Origin: Nitrososphaerota archaeon
Lineage (GTDB): Archaea > Thermoproteota > Nitrososphaeria > Nitrososphaerales > Gagatemarchaeaceae
NCBI GenBank assembly: GCA_027320425.1
Contig: DAHVLJ010000004.1
Location: 1-64,000, forward strand
Direction of reading: 5' to 3'
Length of the DNA: 64,000 nucleotides
Shown: one piece after another, positions 56,264-64,000 of the stretch
How the letters are laid out: every line of letters begins with the position of its first letter
Numbering within the stretch: position 1 is the first letter of the stretch
Translations under genes and position numbers: made by a program
The notes under the pieces: model-generated
What the model was told of the DNA's origin: nothing
The model's database searches: none
What the model saw: the letters and a program-made list of their open reading frames with translations, nothing else

Positions 56264-57230
56264 GGATGTCCCTAAGGAGGTCGACGGAGATGTTCCCGCC
56301 GCTTATGACGAGAGCTAGCTTTCCTCCAGGCTCGTCTCTTAGCGGGCCCTTCATGACGGCGAGAGGGGACGCTCCGGCGGGCTCGGCCAGCACCCTTGCG
56401 AGAGTCAGGAGCTCGTATATCGCGTCTTCGAGAGCCAGATCGTCGACCAGGCCGACCTTGTCGACGTATCTCTTCGCAGCTTCGAAGGTCAGCTCTCCAG
56501 GGATTGCCGCCTGCATGCCGTCGGCGATTGTTGGACGGGGGTCGACCCTGAGCCTCCTGCCGCTCTTCATCGACTCGTACATCGACGGTATCGCGACGGT
56601 CTCTGCGCCGTAGACGCGGATCCTCGGAGAAGTCTCTTTCAGAGCTATCCCGATGCCTGATATCAGCCCGCCGCCCCCTATCGCCACCGCCGCCGCCTCG
56701 ATCCCTGGGAGCTGGCGCAGCATCTCCAGTCCGCAGGTGCCTTGTCCGGCGATAACGTCCCTGTCGTTGAACGCGTGGACGAACGTCAGGCCGCGCTTCT
56801 TTGCGGTTGCTATCGCGTATTCGTATGCCTGGTCGTACCCGGACCCGCCCTTGTTGACCTCTGCCCCCTGTTCCTCGATGGCCATGAGCTTCTGCGGGTT
56901 GACCGCTTCAGGTACGCAGATGGTCGCGCGGATGCCGAAGAGCTTCGAAGCGTAGGCGATCGCCAGGCCGTGGTTTCCGGAAGAGGCGGTCACGACCCCC
57001 TTCTTCAGGTCCGACTCGGGGAGAGACAGGAGCTTGTTCATGGCGCCTCTCATCTTGAAGACGTGGATGGGAAGCGACGTCTCGAGCTTGAGGTAGACCT
57101 CCCTCCCGAGCAGCTCGGAGATGCCTTTGGAGTATTCGAGAGGCGTCTGGGGGATGTATTTCCGGATCCTCGCCTCTGCGCCTTCGATTTCACTGATCGA
57201 AGGCAGTTCGCCTTGGCTCAACCGAACCAC
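56226..57230 (-). CDS. ilvA: Threonine ammonia-lyase / Ser-Thr dehydratase
   Basis: KLETSLPIHVFKMRGAMNKLLSL; VTASSGNHGLAIAYASKLFG; AAVAIGGGGLISGIGIALKE. Confidence 0.92.
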   Translation of the reverse strand: MVRLSQGELPSISEIEGAEARIRKYIPQTPLEYSKGISELLGREVYLKLETSLPIHVFKMRGAMNKLLSLPESDLKKGVVTASSGNHGLAIAYASKLFGIRATICVPEAVNPQKLMAIEEQGAEVNKGGSGYDQAYEYAIATAKKRGLTFVHAFNDRDVIAGQGTCGLEMLRQLPGIEAAAVAIGGGGLISGIGIALKETSPRIRVYGAETVAIPSMYESMKSGRRLRVDPRPTIADGMQAAIPGELTFEAAKRYVDKVGLVDDLALEDAIYELLTLARVLAEPAGASPLAVMKGPLRDEPGGKLALVISGGNISVDLLRDILTKKQKGTSQGR

Positions 57231-58243
57231 TTCTCCAAGGTCTCGGACTGGGAGTTCTTCGTCGCCTGCACCCTCGAGATGGCCGCCTCGACCCTGTCCC
57301 TGGAAAACGAATGCTCACCCACCAGGTAGGATATCACGCTCTGCCTGTCGAGGGGCTTCCATTCGGGTTTTATCCCCTTGTTCGCGGGAGCATCCATGTA
57401 CAGCTTCCTGATTTCGCCGTAGTTCACCTCCGAGAGCGGCCCTGCGAGCTCCTTGACTTCTTCCAGCCTGCCGTACTTCTTGAGATACTTCAGGGCGGTC
57501 GCGGGGCCCACCCCTTCGAACCCATCCGGGTTGAAATCAGTTCCCAAGAGGATCGCGTAATCCACGAGCTGCTCCCTCGAGAGGCCGGTAGTGGCGAGCA
57601 CGGAAGAGAGCACGATCCTCTCCGGGACGACGTTGATCACGATCCCCTTGCTCGGAAGTCGCCTCTTCCCGGATATCGTTACGTTCCTGACTAGCACAGG
57701 AGCGCCGAAGACGAGTGAATCATGATCTTGAGAAGCCACGGCGTTGACGGTGCCTTCCATGGCCATGACCGAGGCTTGCGCCTCGCCTTCCGACGGAGCG
57801 TCGACCCACGGTATTCCCATCGCATCGAGCAGCGCCTTCGCGTCCGCGACCATGTCCCTCCTCAGAACGGTCGAAGCCTCAGCGAACTTCCTCGCTTGCG
57901 CCATATCGCCCGTCTGAAGCGCGCGAAGGTACTGGTCCTTCGCCTCCCGCCTTTGCTCTGACCTGCGCCTGATCTCCTCCATCTTGAGCTCTGGAGGCTT
58001 GCCATCGAAGACGTAGACGAGCTTCATCCCTAGCTCGAGCAGGTTGACGTTTCTGTAGAACAGCCCCGAAATATGCGAAGTCACGCGCCCCTGCGAGTCT
58101 TTGAGATGCCCCCCGTCCATCCCGCGGATGATGGCTAGGAACTGGTAGAGCGTGTTGTAACCGTCGACCGCAAGAGTCCATCCCGAAATGTCCTCGAGCT
58201 GGATCTTCTCTCTGGGTATGGAGTCGCCGAAGTCTACGCCCAT
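57218..58243 (-). CDS. fen1: Flap endonuclease 1
   Basis: LAVDGYNTLYQFLAIIRGMDGGHLKDSQGRVTSHISGLFYRN; WVDAPSEGEAQAS; LLGTDFNPDGFEGVGPATALKYLKKYG. Confidence 0.95.
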   Translation of the reverse strand: MGVDFGDSIPREKIQLEDISGWTLAVDGYNTLYQFLAIIRGMDGGHLKDSQGRVTSHISGLFYRNVNLLELGMKLVYVFDGKPPELKMEEIRRRSEQRREAKDQYLRALQTGDMAQARKFAEASTVLRRDMVADAKALLDAMGIPWVDAPSEGEAQASVMAMEGTVNAVASQDHDSLVFGAPVLVRNVTISGKRRLPSKGIVINVVPERIVLSSVLATTGLSREQLVDYAILLGTDFNPDGFEGVGPATALKYLKKYGRLEEVKELAGPLSEVNYGEIRKLYMDAPANKGIKPEWKPLDRQSVISYLVGEHSFSRDRVEAAISRVQATKNSQSETLEKWFG

Positions 58244-58283
58244 GCTAGCTGGCTCCCGACCCCTGCTCGATTTATCGGTTCGG

Positions 58284-58541
58284 TCACTCGCTTATGCGAG
58301 GGAGCCGCGTCTCCTCGAGCGGCTTCTCCTGGAACTCCAGGCGTCTCTTGTCCTTGGAGACCCATCTGATCGTTATCAGGCCGAGTATCTCGAGCTGCAT
58401 GAGTACCTTGTTGAGCTCGTCAGGGGAGCACTTGTTGCCGTTTTTGTTCAGCGCCTCGATCAGGTCGTCGTCCGTGACGCTCTTCTTTTCTTTAATCCAT
58501 TCGAAGGCAGTGTATCTTAGGGGATATCGCATTGGGTTCAC
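58284..58541 (-). CDS. Small winged-helix protein
   Basis: TAFEWIKEKKSVTDDDLIEALNKNGNKCSPDELNKVLMQLEILGLITIRWVSKDKRRLEF. Confidence 0.65.
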   Translation of the reverse strand: MNPMRYPLRYTAFEWIKEKKSVTDDDLIEALNKNGNKCSPDELNKVLMQLEILGLITIRWVSKDKRRLEFQEKPLEETRLPRISE

Positions 58542-58607
58542 TACAGGCGAGAAACGGCGAGATATCGGCGGGGCGCGGAGGTATAAAAGGTATCCAGGGC
58601 TGTCGAG

Positions 58608-58895
58608 CTACTGGGGAGGGAGCCTGCTGGACATGCGGCTCACGCCCGTCACTTCGTACTGACTGACGAGAGGAGACTTTGAAACGGCCTCCTCTATCTT
58701 GTCCACCATCCCTTCCTCCTCCGGCGCGACGACATCGACTATCACAGCGGAGAGCCCGAAAGCGATAGGTTCGATCTTCTGCCCCCTTATCTGGGCCGGC
58801 TTCGGCAACAGCGTCGCGACTGAGTCTACCAGTTTCTGGTGGTCGGTGGTGGTGTCTTGCGGAAGAAGCTTGATCCTGATTACGTAAGACCCCAT
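58608..58895 (-). CDS. ef1b: Elongation factor 1-beta
   Basis: MGSYVIRIKLLPQDTTTDHQKLVDSV ... EPIAFGLSAVIVDVVAPEEEGMVDKIEEAV. Confidence 0.9.
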   Translation of the reverse strand: MGSYVIRIKLLPQDTTTDHQKLVDSVATLLPKPAQIRGQKIEPIAFGLSAVIVDVVAPEEEGMVDKIEEAVSKSPLVSQYEVTGVSRMSSRLPPQ

Positions 58896-58905
58896 GGAGA
58901 AACCC

Positions 58906-59088
58906 CTAAGGCCCTTCGAAGCCGCAGTTGACGCACTTGTAACGCCTCGAGAACTTCCTGCACTTCTCTGACCTCCATATCACCGTCTCATGGCAGTTGG
59001 GGCAACTGAAGTGCACTGCCCTCTCCGCCGGCTTGATGGGCCTGTTGCAAGAATTGCACAGAGGAAGCGTGACGGTGCCCTGAGACAT
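58906..59088 (-). CDS. Zinc-ribbon protein (HVO_2753-like), adjacent to aEF1B
   Basis: CNSCNRPIKPAERAVHFSCPNCHETVIWRSEKCRKFSRRYKCVNCGFEGP. Confidence 0.85.
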   Translation of the reverse strand: MSQGTVTLPLCNSCNRPIKPAERAVHFSCPNCHETVIWRSEKCRKFSRRYKCVNCGFEGP

Positions 59089-59143
59089 TTCTCTGGAACC
59101 CCACTTGGGCCGGCTGATATACGTTGCTGGGGCCGGACCCCTG

Positions 59144-60292
59144 TCACCCCTCCATGAGGAGGGAACGGAGCTCTGCCGAAGCGACGACCTTCGCCACCCG
59201 AAGGAGGCCGGTCACCCCTAGCGCCCCAAGGAGGGCGCTGGCGTGGAAGTCGAAGTCTGTCTGTGAGAGTTTCATGACCAGTTTCGGGGTGGCTACGGCC
59301 GAGAATACCGAGTCGAGGTCGGAGTTGGACATGTTCTCGAACGCGCTCCTGAGCCTGAGCATCGTCTTCATCTCCTTGAGGAAAGCAGACTCCCACTCCC
59401 TCTGATACCTGCCGAGGAGCGAGTAGTCCCCTTTGCGAACGCTTTCGCACGCCCATTTCGCAGCGGCGACGGCGCCGGCTATCGAAGTCATGATCCCGCC
59501 TGCCGTTGTAGGCTTGACCTGACCCGCGGACTCGCCGACCAAGACATGGCCGCCGACGGTGAAGCTTGGCGCGGGCCCCCCGACATAGATCGGCGCCGAG
59601 ACCTTCCTGATCACGCTGTAGTCCTTTCCGTCCAGGAAGGAGTCGAGGGCCTTGAAGGGGCTGACTCCGTGCCCTGCGGCGCCCACCTTCGCCCGGTTCT
59701 TGCCGTATGGGATCACCCAGGCGAAGAACCCTGGATACTTCGCAGCGTCAAGGAACACTTCGACCACATGCTCCTTGATCCAGTTCCCCTCGATTTCGTA
59801 CTTCGCGGCCGGGAGTATCCCCTGCCGAGGGCTAGACGCCGGACCTGTGGCGTCGACGTACAGCTTTGCCTTCACCTCCACGTCTCCCACCGCCGCCTCC
59901 ACGGCGCTACCCTTCCTGACCGGTCGTCCCACCCTGCACCCGGTGCGCACCACCGCCCCGTTGGACGCGGCCCTGGCTGCGGCCTGTTTGTCGAAAGCGC
60001 TCCTGTCGAGCACCACTACGTCCAGTGCCGACGCGTTGACGGCGAAGTGCCGCCCCGACGGCGAGTGGATGACGGCGGAACTGATCTTGTTCTGGACGAC
60101 TTCAGGGTCAGGGGGGTAGCCGTACCTTATGAGCCCCCTCATGCTCACAAGGCCGTCGCACTTTTCGGGCTCGCCGATTTCTTCGTGCTCTTCGGCAACG
60201 AGGACAGAGGCCCCCCTAGCGGCTGCCTCGGACGCGAAGGCTAGCCCCGCGATGCTCCCACCGGCCACCAGTATGTCGAAGCTTTCCGTCAA
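59144..60292 (-). CDS. Geranylgeranyl reductase family flavoprotein
   Basis: FDILVAGGSIAGLAFASEAAARGASVLVAEEHEEIGEPEKCDGLVS; GESAGQVKPTTAGGIMTS. Confidence 0.92.
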   Translation of the reverse strand: MTESFDILVAGGSIAGLAFASEAAARGASVLVAEEHEEIGEPEKCDGLVSMRGLIRYGYPPDPEVVQNKISSAVIHSPSGRHFAVNASALDVVVLDRSAFDKQAAARAASNGAVVRTGCRVGRPVRKGSAVEAAVGDVEVKAKLYVDATGPASSPRQGILPAAKYEIEGNWIKEHVVEVFLDAAKYPGFFAWVIPYGKNRAKVGAAGHGVSPFKALDSFLDGKDYSVIRKVSAPIYVGGPAPSFTVGGHVLVGESAGQVKPTTAGGIMTSIAGAVAAAKWACESVRKGDYSLLGRYQREWESAFLKEMKTMLRLRSAFENMSNSDLDSVFSAVATPKLVMKLSQTDFDFHASALLGALGVTGLLRVAKVVASAELRSLLMEG

Positions 60293-60337
60293 GTTCGGAG
60301 ACTTGCTGCAAAGGCTTAACCGGACTCGTAATAACCG

Positions 60338-60700
60338 TTGAAAGCAATTCTCTTGAAACAGGCGATCGTCGTGAGGTCAGACCTGGGGATGGGGAAGGGG
60401 AAGATTGCCGCCCAGGCGGCTCATGCCTCGCTTTCTGCCGCAGAGGCCTCGCGGTCGAAGCGGGACGAGTGGTATTCCACCTGGAAAGAGGAAGGTCAGG
60501 CGAAGGTGGTCCTGAAGGTGGGGTCGGAAGCCGACCTGAGAGAGATATTCCAGAAGGCCAGGAAGGCAGGCCTCCCCGCGTCGCTCATCGAAGACAGGGG
60601 GCTCACGCAGGTGGAGCCGGGTACAGCTACATGCGTCGGGATCGGTCCCGCCCCCGACTCTGCCATAGACGGGATCACCGGGAACCTAAAGCTGCTTTGA
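60338..60700 (+). CDS. pth2: Peptidyl-tRNA hydrolase 2
   Basis: KQAIVVRSDLGMGKGKIAAQAAHASLSA ... LPASLIEDRGLTQVEPGTATCVGIGPAP. Confidence 0.95.
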   Translation: MKAILLKQAIVVRSDLGMGKGKIAAQAAHASLSAAEASRSKRDEWYSTWKEEGQAKVVLKVGSEADLREIFQKARKAGLPASLIEDRGLTQVEPGTATCVGIGPAPDSAIDGITGNLKLL

Positions 60701-61899
60701 CCGAGGCGGGTCCCCTCGACCGCTCAGTGGGAATGGAGGCGTACGCTACCACGGGGGAGCGCTGCCCAGGGAGGGCGAAGTCGTCTCCTGAAGACTTCAG
60801 GGTGGAGGAGCTCGTTTCAGGGATAGCCGCGGCGAAGGAGCCGCTTCCAGGATACCTGCCGCTCTACAGGGTAGAGAAGCGAGGCATCGACACCATGCAC
60901 ATGGCAGAAGAGATCTCTGACGTGCTGAAGAGCAGGGTTAGCTACGGTGGGCTGAAGGACAGCGTCGCGACCGCCTCCCAGTACGTCACCCCGACGAGCG
61001 TGAAGTCAGAGAGGCCTGAGCGGATCAGCAGGGAGAAGTTCAGCGCAGAGCTTGTGGGGTACGTGCCGAAGCCGCTCACAAGGGGATCGGTGGTCGGCAA
61101 CAGGTTTGAGATCGTGCTGAGAGACTGCTGCGACGAAATAGGCGCGCGGGCAGAAGAAGCGCTCGACGCGGCCCGACGAAGGAGGGTGCCGAACTACTTC
61201 GGCCTGCAGAGGTTCGGGGCAGGCGGGGCGGGCACCCATGTCGTAGGCAAGGCGCTCGTCAAAAGGGACTTCGAAGGCGCGGTAAAGCTGCTCATGGGGG
61301 CAGGGGAGGGGCGACGCCACCCCTCGCCCGAAGACGCCGAACGGTCCGTAGCGCGAGAGCTCGACCGTCACCCTGGCGAGTGGATCAGGGCGATGAGGGC
61401 TGTCTCCGTCAGGTTGAGGCGTCTTTACGTCCAGGCTTACCAGTCATACATCTTCAACAAGACTCTCAGCCTCTCCCTGTCCGGAGGCGAGGACGTTTCG
61501 GAATATCAGGAAGGAGACAACTGGGCGGTTCCGTCCGAGGACTGGCTGACGACTTCGTACCCTAAGAGCGCAAGGGAGAGACCAGCGGGTAGAGCGGTCC
61601 CCCTGGTCCAGCTGGCTGGCTTCGCCTACAGGAACTACGGGTCTAGGTTCGACCGATACGTGGAACTGGTCATGGAATCGGAAGGGGTGTCTCCCAGGGA
61701 GTTCTTCGTCGATGAGATGCAGGAGGTGTCGGCCGAAGGCGGATTCAGGCGCCCCCACATTGCGATGGTCGACGGGTCTGTCGACATCGCAGGGCAGACT
61801 GCGACGCTGAGGTTCGCGCTTGCAAAGGGGCAGTACGCGACAGTGCTTCTGCGCGAGATAATGAAGCCCGAAGACCCGCTGGGCTCGGGGCTGGCATGA
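60697..61899 (+). CDS. truD: tRNA pseudouridine synthase D (TTG start overlapping pth2 stop)
   Basis: RAKSSPEDFRVEEL; MAEEISDVLKSRVSYGGLKDSVATASQYVT; VPNYFGLQRFG. Confidence 0.92.
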   Translation: MTEAGPLDRSVGMEAYATTGERCPGRAKSSPEDFRVEELVSGIAAAKEPLPGYLPLYRVEKRGIDTMHMAEEISDVLKSRVSYGGLKDSVATASQYVTPTSVKSERPERISREKFSAELVGYVPKPLTRGSVVGNRFEIVLRDCCDEIGARAEEALDAARRRRVPNYFGLQRFGAGGAGTHVVGKALVKRDFEGAVKLLMGAGEGRRHPSPEDAERSVARELDRHPGEWIRAMRAVSVRLRRLYVQAYQSYIFNKTLSLSLSGGEDVSEYQEGDNWAVPSEDWLTTSYPKSARERPAGRAVPLVQLAGFAYRNYGSRFDRYVELVMESEGVSPREFFVDEMQEVSAEGGFRRPHIAMVDGSVDIAGQTATLRFALAKGQYATVLLREIMKPEDPLGSGLA

Positions 61900-61947
61900 G
61901 CCGGGAACGCTTATACATGGTTTGACGGTGGCCGGGCAGAGACCCTC

Positions 61948-62943
61948 TTGTCTTCTGAAGTCTTTGACCTGACCATTATCGGGGCGGGTCCGAGCGGGCT
62001 CTTCGCGACGTTCTATGCCGGCCTCAGGCAGATGAAGACCAAGGTCATCGACGCGCTTGAGGAGCCAGGCGGCCAGGTGGCGGTCCTTTATCCCGAGAAG
62101 TACGTCTTCGACGTCCCAGGCTACACCAAGATACTGGCCAAAGACCTCGTAAAAGCCCTGGTCGACCAGGCCTTCCAATACCAGGCGACAGTGGTCCTCG
62201 GCGAGAGGGTGACTTCGCTCCACAGGAACGACGGCGTCATCGAGCTCACCACCGACAAGGGGACAAAGCACCTCTCGAAGGCGGTCCTCATCGCTGCGGG
62301 GGTAGGGGCGTTTTCGCCCAACAGGCTGGAAGCCAAGGGTGCTTCCGACTACGAGGGGAAGGGCGTCTATTACTTCGTAAAAGACAAGAGCGCGTTCAGC
62401 GGCAAGAGCATCCTCATAGTGGGGGGAGGCGACTCAGCGGTCGACTGGGCGCTCAACATGAAAGACATCGCCAAGAAGATCACCCTGGTGCACAGGAGAG
62501 ACGTCTTCAGAGCGCATGAAGGAAGCGTCAAGGAGCTCATGAGCTCGACCGTCGATGTAAAGCTGTTCTACGAAGTCGCCAGTGTCGTCGGGGACGGGTC
62601 GGGCGTCACGGGGGCTGTGATATTCGACAACAGGACGAAGGCCGAGACCACCATCGACGTGGACGCCATCCTCGTGAACATCGGCTTCAGGGCGGACCTC
62701 GGACCGATCAAGGACTGGGGGCTCCAGATAGACGGGAGAGAGATCAGGTCAAACGGCAAGATGGAGACCAACATCCCGGGCGTGTATGTAGCAGGGGACA
62801 TCGCCGGTCCCCTCGACGGGGTAAAGCTGAACTTGATCGCGACGGGTTATGCCCAGGCCGCGATGGCGGTGAACGTTGCTAAGGCTTACGTCGACCCGAA
62901 CTCCAAGATATTTCCGGGCCACAGCAGTGAAATGAAGAAGTAG
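61948..62943 (+). CDS. Ferredoxin--NADP reductase type 2 (TrxR-like, no redox CxxC)
   Basis: DLTIIGAGPSGLFATFYAGLRQMKTKVIDALEEPGGQV; ILIVGGGDSAVDWALNM; GVYVAGDIAG. Confidence 0.9.
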   Translation: MSSEVFDLTIIGAGPSGLFATFYAGLRQMKTKVIDALEEPGGQVAVLYPEKYVFDVPGYTKILAKDLVKALVDQAFQYQATVVLGERVTSLHRNDGVIELTTDKGTKHLSKAVLIAAGVGAFSPNRLEAKGASDYEGKGVYYFVKDKSAFSGKSILIVGGGDSAVDWALNMKDIAKKITLVHRRDVFRAHEGSVKELMSSTVDVKLFYEVASVVGDGSGVTGAVIFDNRTKAETTIDVDAILVNIGFRADLGPIKDWGLQIDGREIRSNGKMETNIPGVYVAGDIAGPLDGVKLNLIATGYAQAAMAVNVAKAYVDPNSKIFPGHSSEMKK

Positions 62944-62944
62944 A

Positions 62945-63406
62945 TCAGACGGTGACGCCGAGGATCCGTCTGTAGTTGTAGTCCTTCCTGATCGCAGGGT
63001 GCGCCGGATCGATGAGCACGCACTCATACCACGCGTGGATCCCATCCTGCCACACCGGATATGAGCCCAAGAGCTTCATGTTCGGGTGCCGTTCACCGAC
63101 TCTCCGTTCGGCGACCTGCTGGGAAGATACCGCGGACTTTATCTTGAGAACACCCATGTGTTTCGGCCTGCGCCCTGACGTGGGCCTCTGCTTCCTCATG
63201 CCTCCCCTGGATACCCGCATTCGTACGACGACCACGCCCTCCTTGGCCTTGTAGCCGATGGCCCTCGCCCTGTCCAGGCGCCACGGGTGGTCCACCCTGA
63301 GCATGGCTGGCTGCTTACGCAGCTCTACCGCCCTGGTCCTCATGTCCCCTCCCTTCTCATGCAGGATCTGCTGCCAGGTCCCGGAAATCTGGCTGTACAT
63401 CGGCAT
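62945..63406 (-). CDS. rpl15e: Ribosomal protein L15e
   Basis: RTRAVELRKQPAMLRVDHPWRLDRARAIGYKAKEGVVVVRMRVSRGGMRKQRPTSGRRPKHMGV. Confidence 0.95.
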   Translation of the reverse strand: MPMYSQISGTWQQILHEKGGDMRTRAVELRKQPAMLRVDHPWRLDRARAIGYKAKEGVVVVRMRVSRGGMRKQRPTSGRRPKHMGVLKIKSAVSSQQVAERRVGERHPNMKLLGSYPVWQDGIHAWYECVLIDPAHPAIRKDYNYRRILGVTV

Positions 63407-63449
63407 TTGGGCGCCTCGTTTCGAGTCGGCAGATAAACGTTCGGCTGAG

Positions 63450-64000
63450 TCAGCCCGAGGCGAAGAAGGAGCGGACCTTGTCGCCTATCACGGTTATCGC
63501 GTTCACCTGGGCCTCCTCCGTCTGGCCCCCGATGTGAGGCGTGAGGATGGTGTTTGGAGCGGCCACTATCGCCCCGGTCGGAGGCTCAGTCTCGAAGACA
63601 TCGAGGGCGGCCCCGCCTATCCTCCCTTCTTTCAGGGCGGCCGCGAGCGCGTCTTCGTCAACCACCCCTCCGCGCGAGGTGTTCACGAGGACCGCCCCCC
63701 GTCTCATGCGGGAGATGCGGGCGAGACCGACGAGGTGCGAGGTCTCTGGGGTAAACGGCACGTGGAGGGTGATGTAATCTGATCCCTCGAAGAGCTCGTC
63801 GAGGCCCACCGAGCGGGCGCCGATCGCATCCAGGACGGGCTGCGATATGGGGACGACGTCGTAGACCAGTATCTGCATGCCCATGACCTTCGCGACCTCT
63901 CCGATCCTTCTTCCGATCCTTCCGACGCCGACTATTCCGAGGACTTTTCCCTTCAGCTCCCGGCCCGTCAGCGAGTTCTTCTCCCACTTCCCGGCCTTTA
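63450..64000 (-). CDS. D-3-phosphoglycerate dehydrogenase family (partial, N-terminus outside window)
   Basis: Frame open to window edge: ...GRELKGKVLGIVGVGRIGRRIGEVAKVMGMQILVYDV...LVNTSRGGVVDEDALAAALKEGRIGGAALDVFETEP. Confidence 0.88.
   Translation of the reverse strand, partial: KAGKWEKNSLTGRELKGKVLGIVGVGRIGRRIGEVAKVMGMQILVYDVVPISQPVLDAIGARSVGLDELFEGSDYITLHVPFTPETSHLVGLARISRMRRGAVLVNTSRGGVVDEDALAAALKEGRIGGAALDVFETEPPTGAIVAAPNTILTPHIGGQTEEAQVNAITVIGDKVRSFFASG

Noticed and set aside
61948-62943. Thioredoxin reductase
   Set aside because: TrxR-like fold, but the second nucleotide-binding region is GGGDSAVDWAL with no redox-active CxxC; type 2 ferredoxin-NADP reductase fits better.
1-64000. 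Search for CRISPR arrays, insertion sequences, prophage or toxin-antitoxin modules
   Set aside because: No spaced direct repeats, transposase/integrase motifs or defence-like gene pairs seen by eye; the window is core-genome housekeeping.

Overview
Window of a high-GC archaeal chromosome, probably Nitrososphaeria/Thermoproteota-like (lineage inferred from gene content, not tested). It is mostly conserved housekeeping genes on both strands. Contents: L7Ae-S28e; gltX-idsA-IPK-mevalonate kinase-MEMO-S2-rpoN-S9-L13-L18e-rpoD, divergent from S13-S4-S11; glmS; deoxyhypusine synthase; purB-purA-guaB; a long ribosomal cluster running L22-S3-L29-rnp1-S17-L14-L24-S4e-L5-S14-S8-L6-L32e-L19e-L18-S5-L30-L15-secY-adk-EMC3/DUF106-cmk-cbf5; sdhABCD; sufC-B-D-Rieske-sufS-sufU; aquaporin; thermosome; a GHMP decarboxylase homologue; SSS symporter + DUF3311; diphthine synthase; HTH-FAD synthase-like protein; translin-like protein; Hjc-like nuclease; fen1; aEF1B; geranylgeranyl reductase; pth2-truD; FNR; L15e. 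I saw no CRISPR, transposon or rRNA. The strongest non-routine observations, all read by hand: (1) two intron-disrupted tRNA genes, a tRNA-Lys(CTT) with three introns and a tRNA-Ser(GGA) with two, several at non-canonical positions; (2) a small HEAT-repeat protein with two HE motifs spaced like deoxyhypusine hydroxylase, in a window that also encodes deoxyhypusine synthase; (3) core genes with no ATG/GTG/TTG where the conserved N-terminus begins (purA and IPK, candidate ACG/CTG starts) and an Hjc-like gene needing a +1 shift at CCCC; (4) an EMC3/DUF106 insertase with an inserted Ig/IPT-like ectodomain; (5) an S28e with a membrane-spanning-like tail; (6) an HTH regulator ending in an EF-hand; (7) a mevalonate-decarboxylase homologue with the catalytic Asp replaced by Gln.
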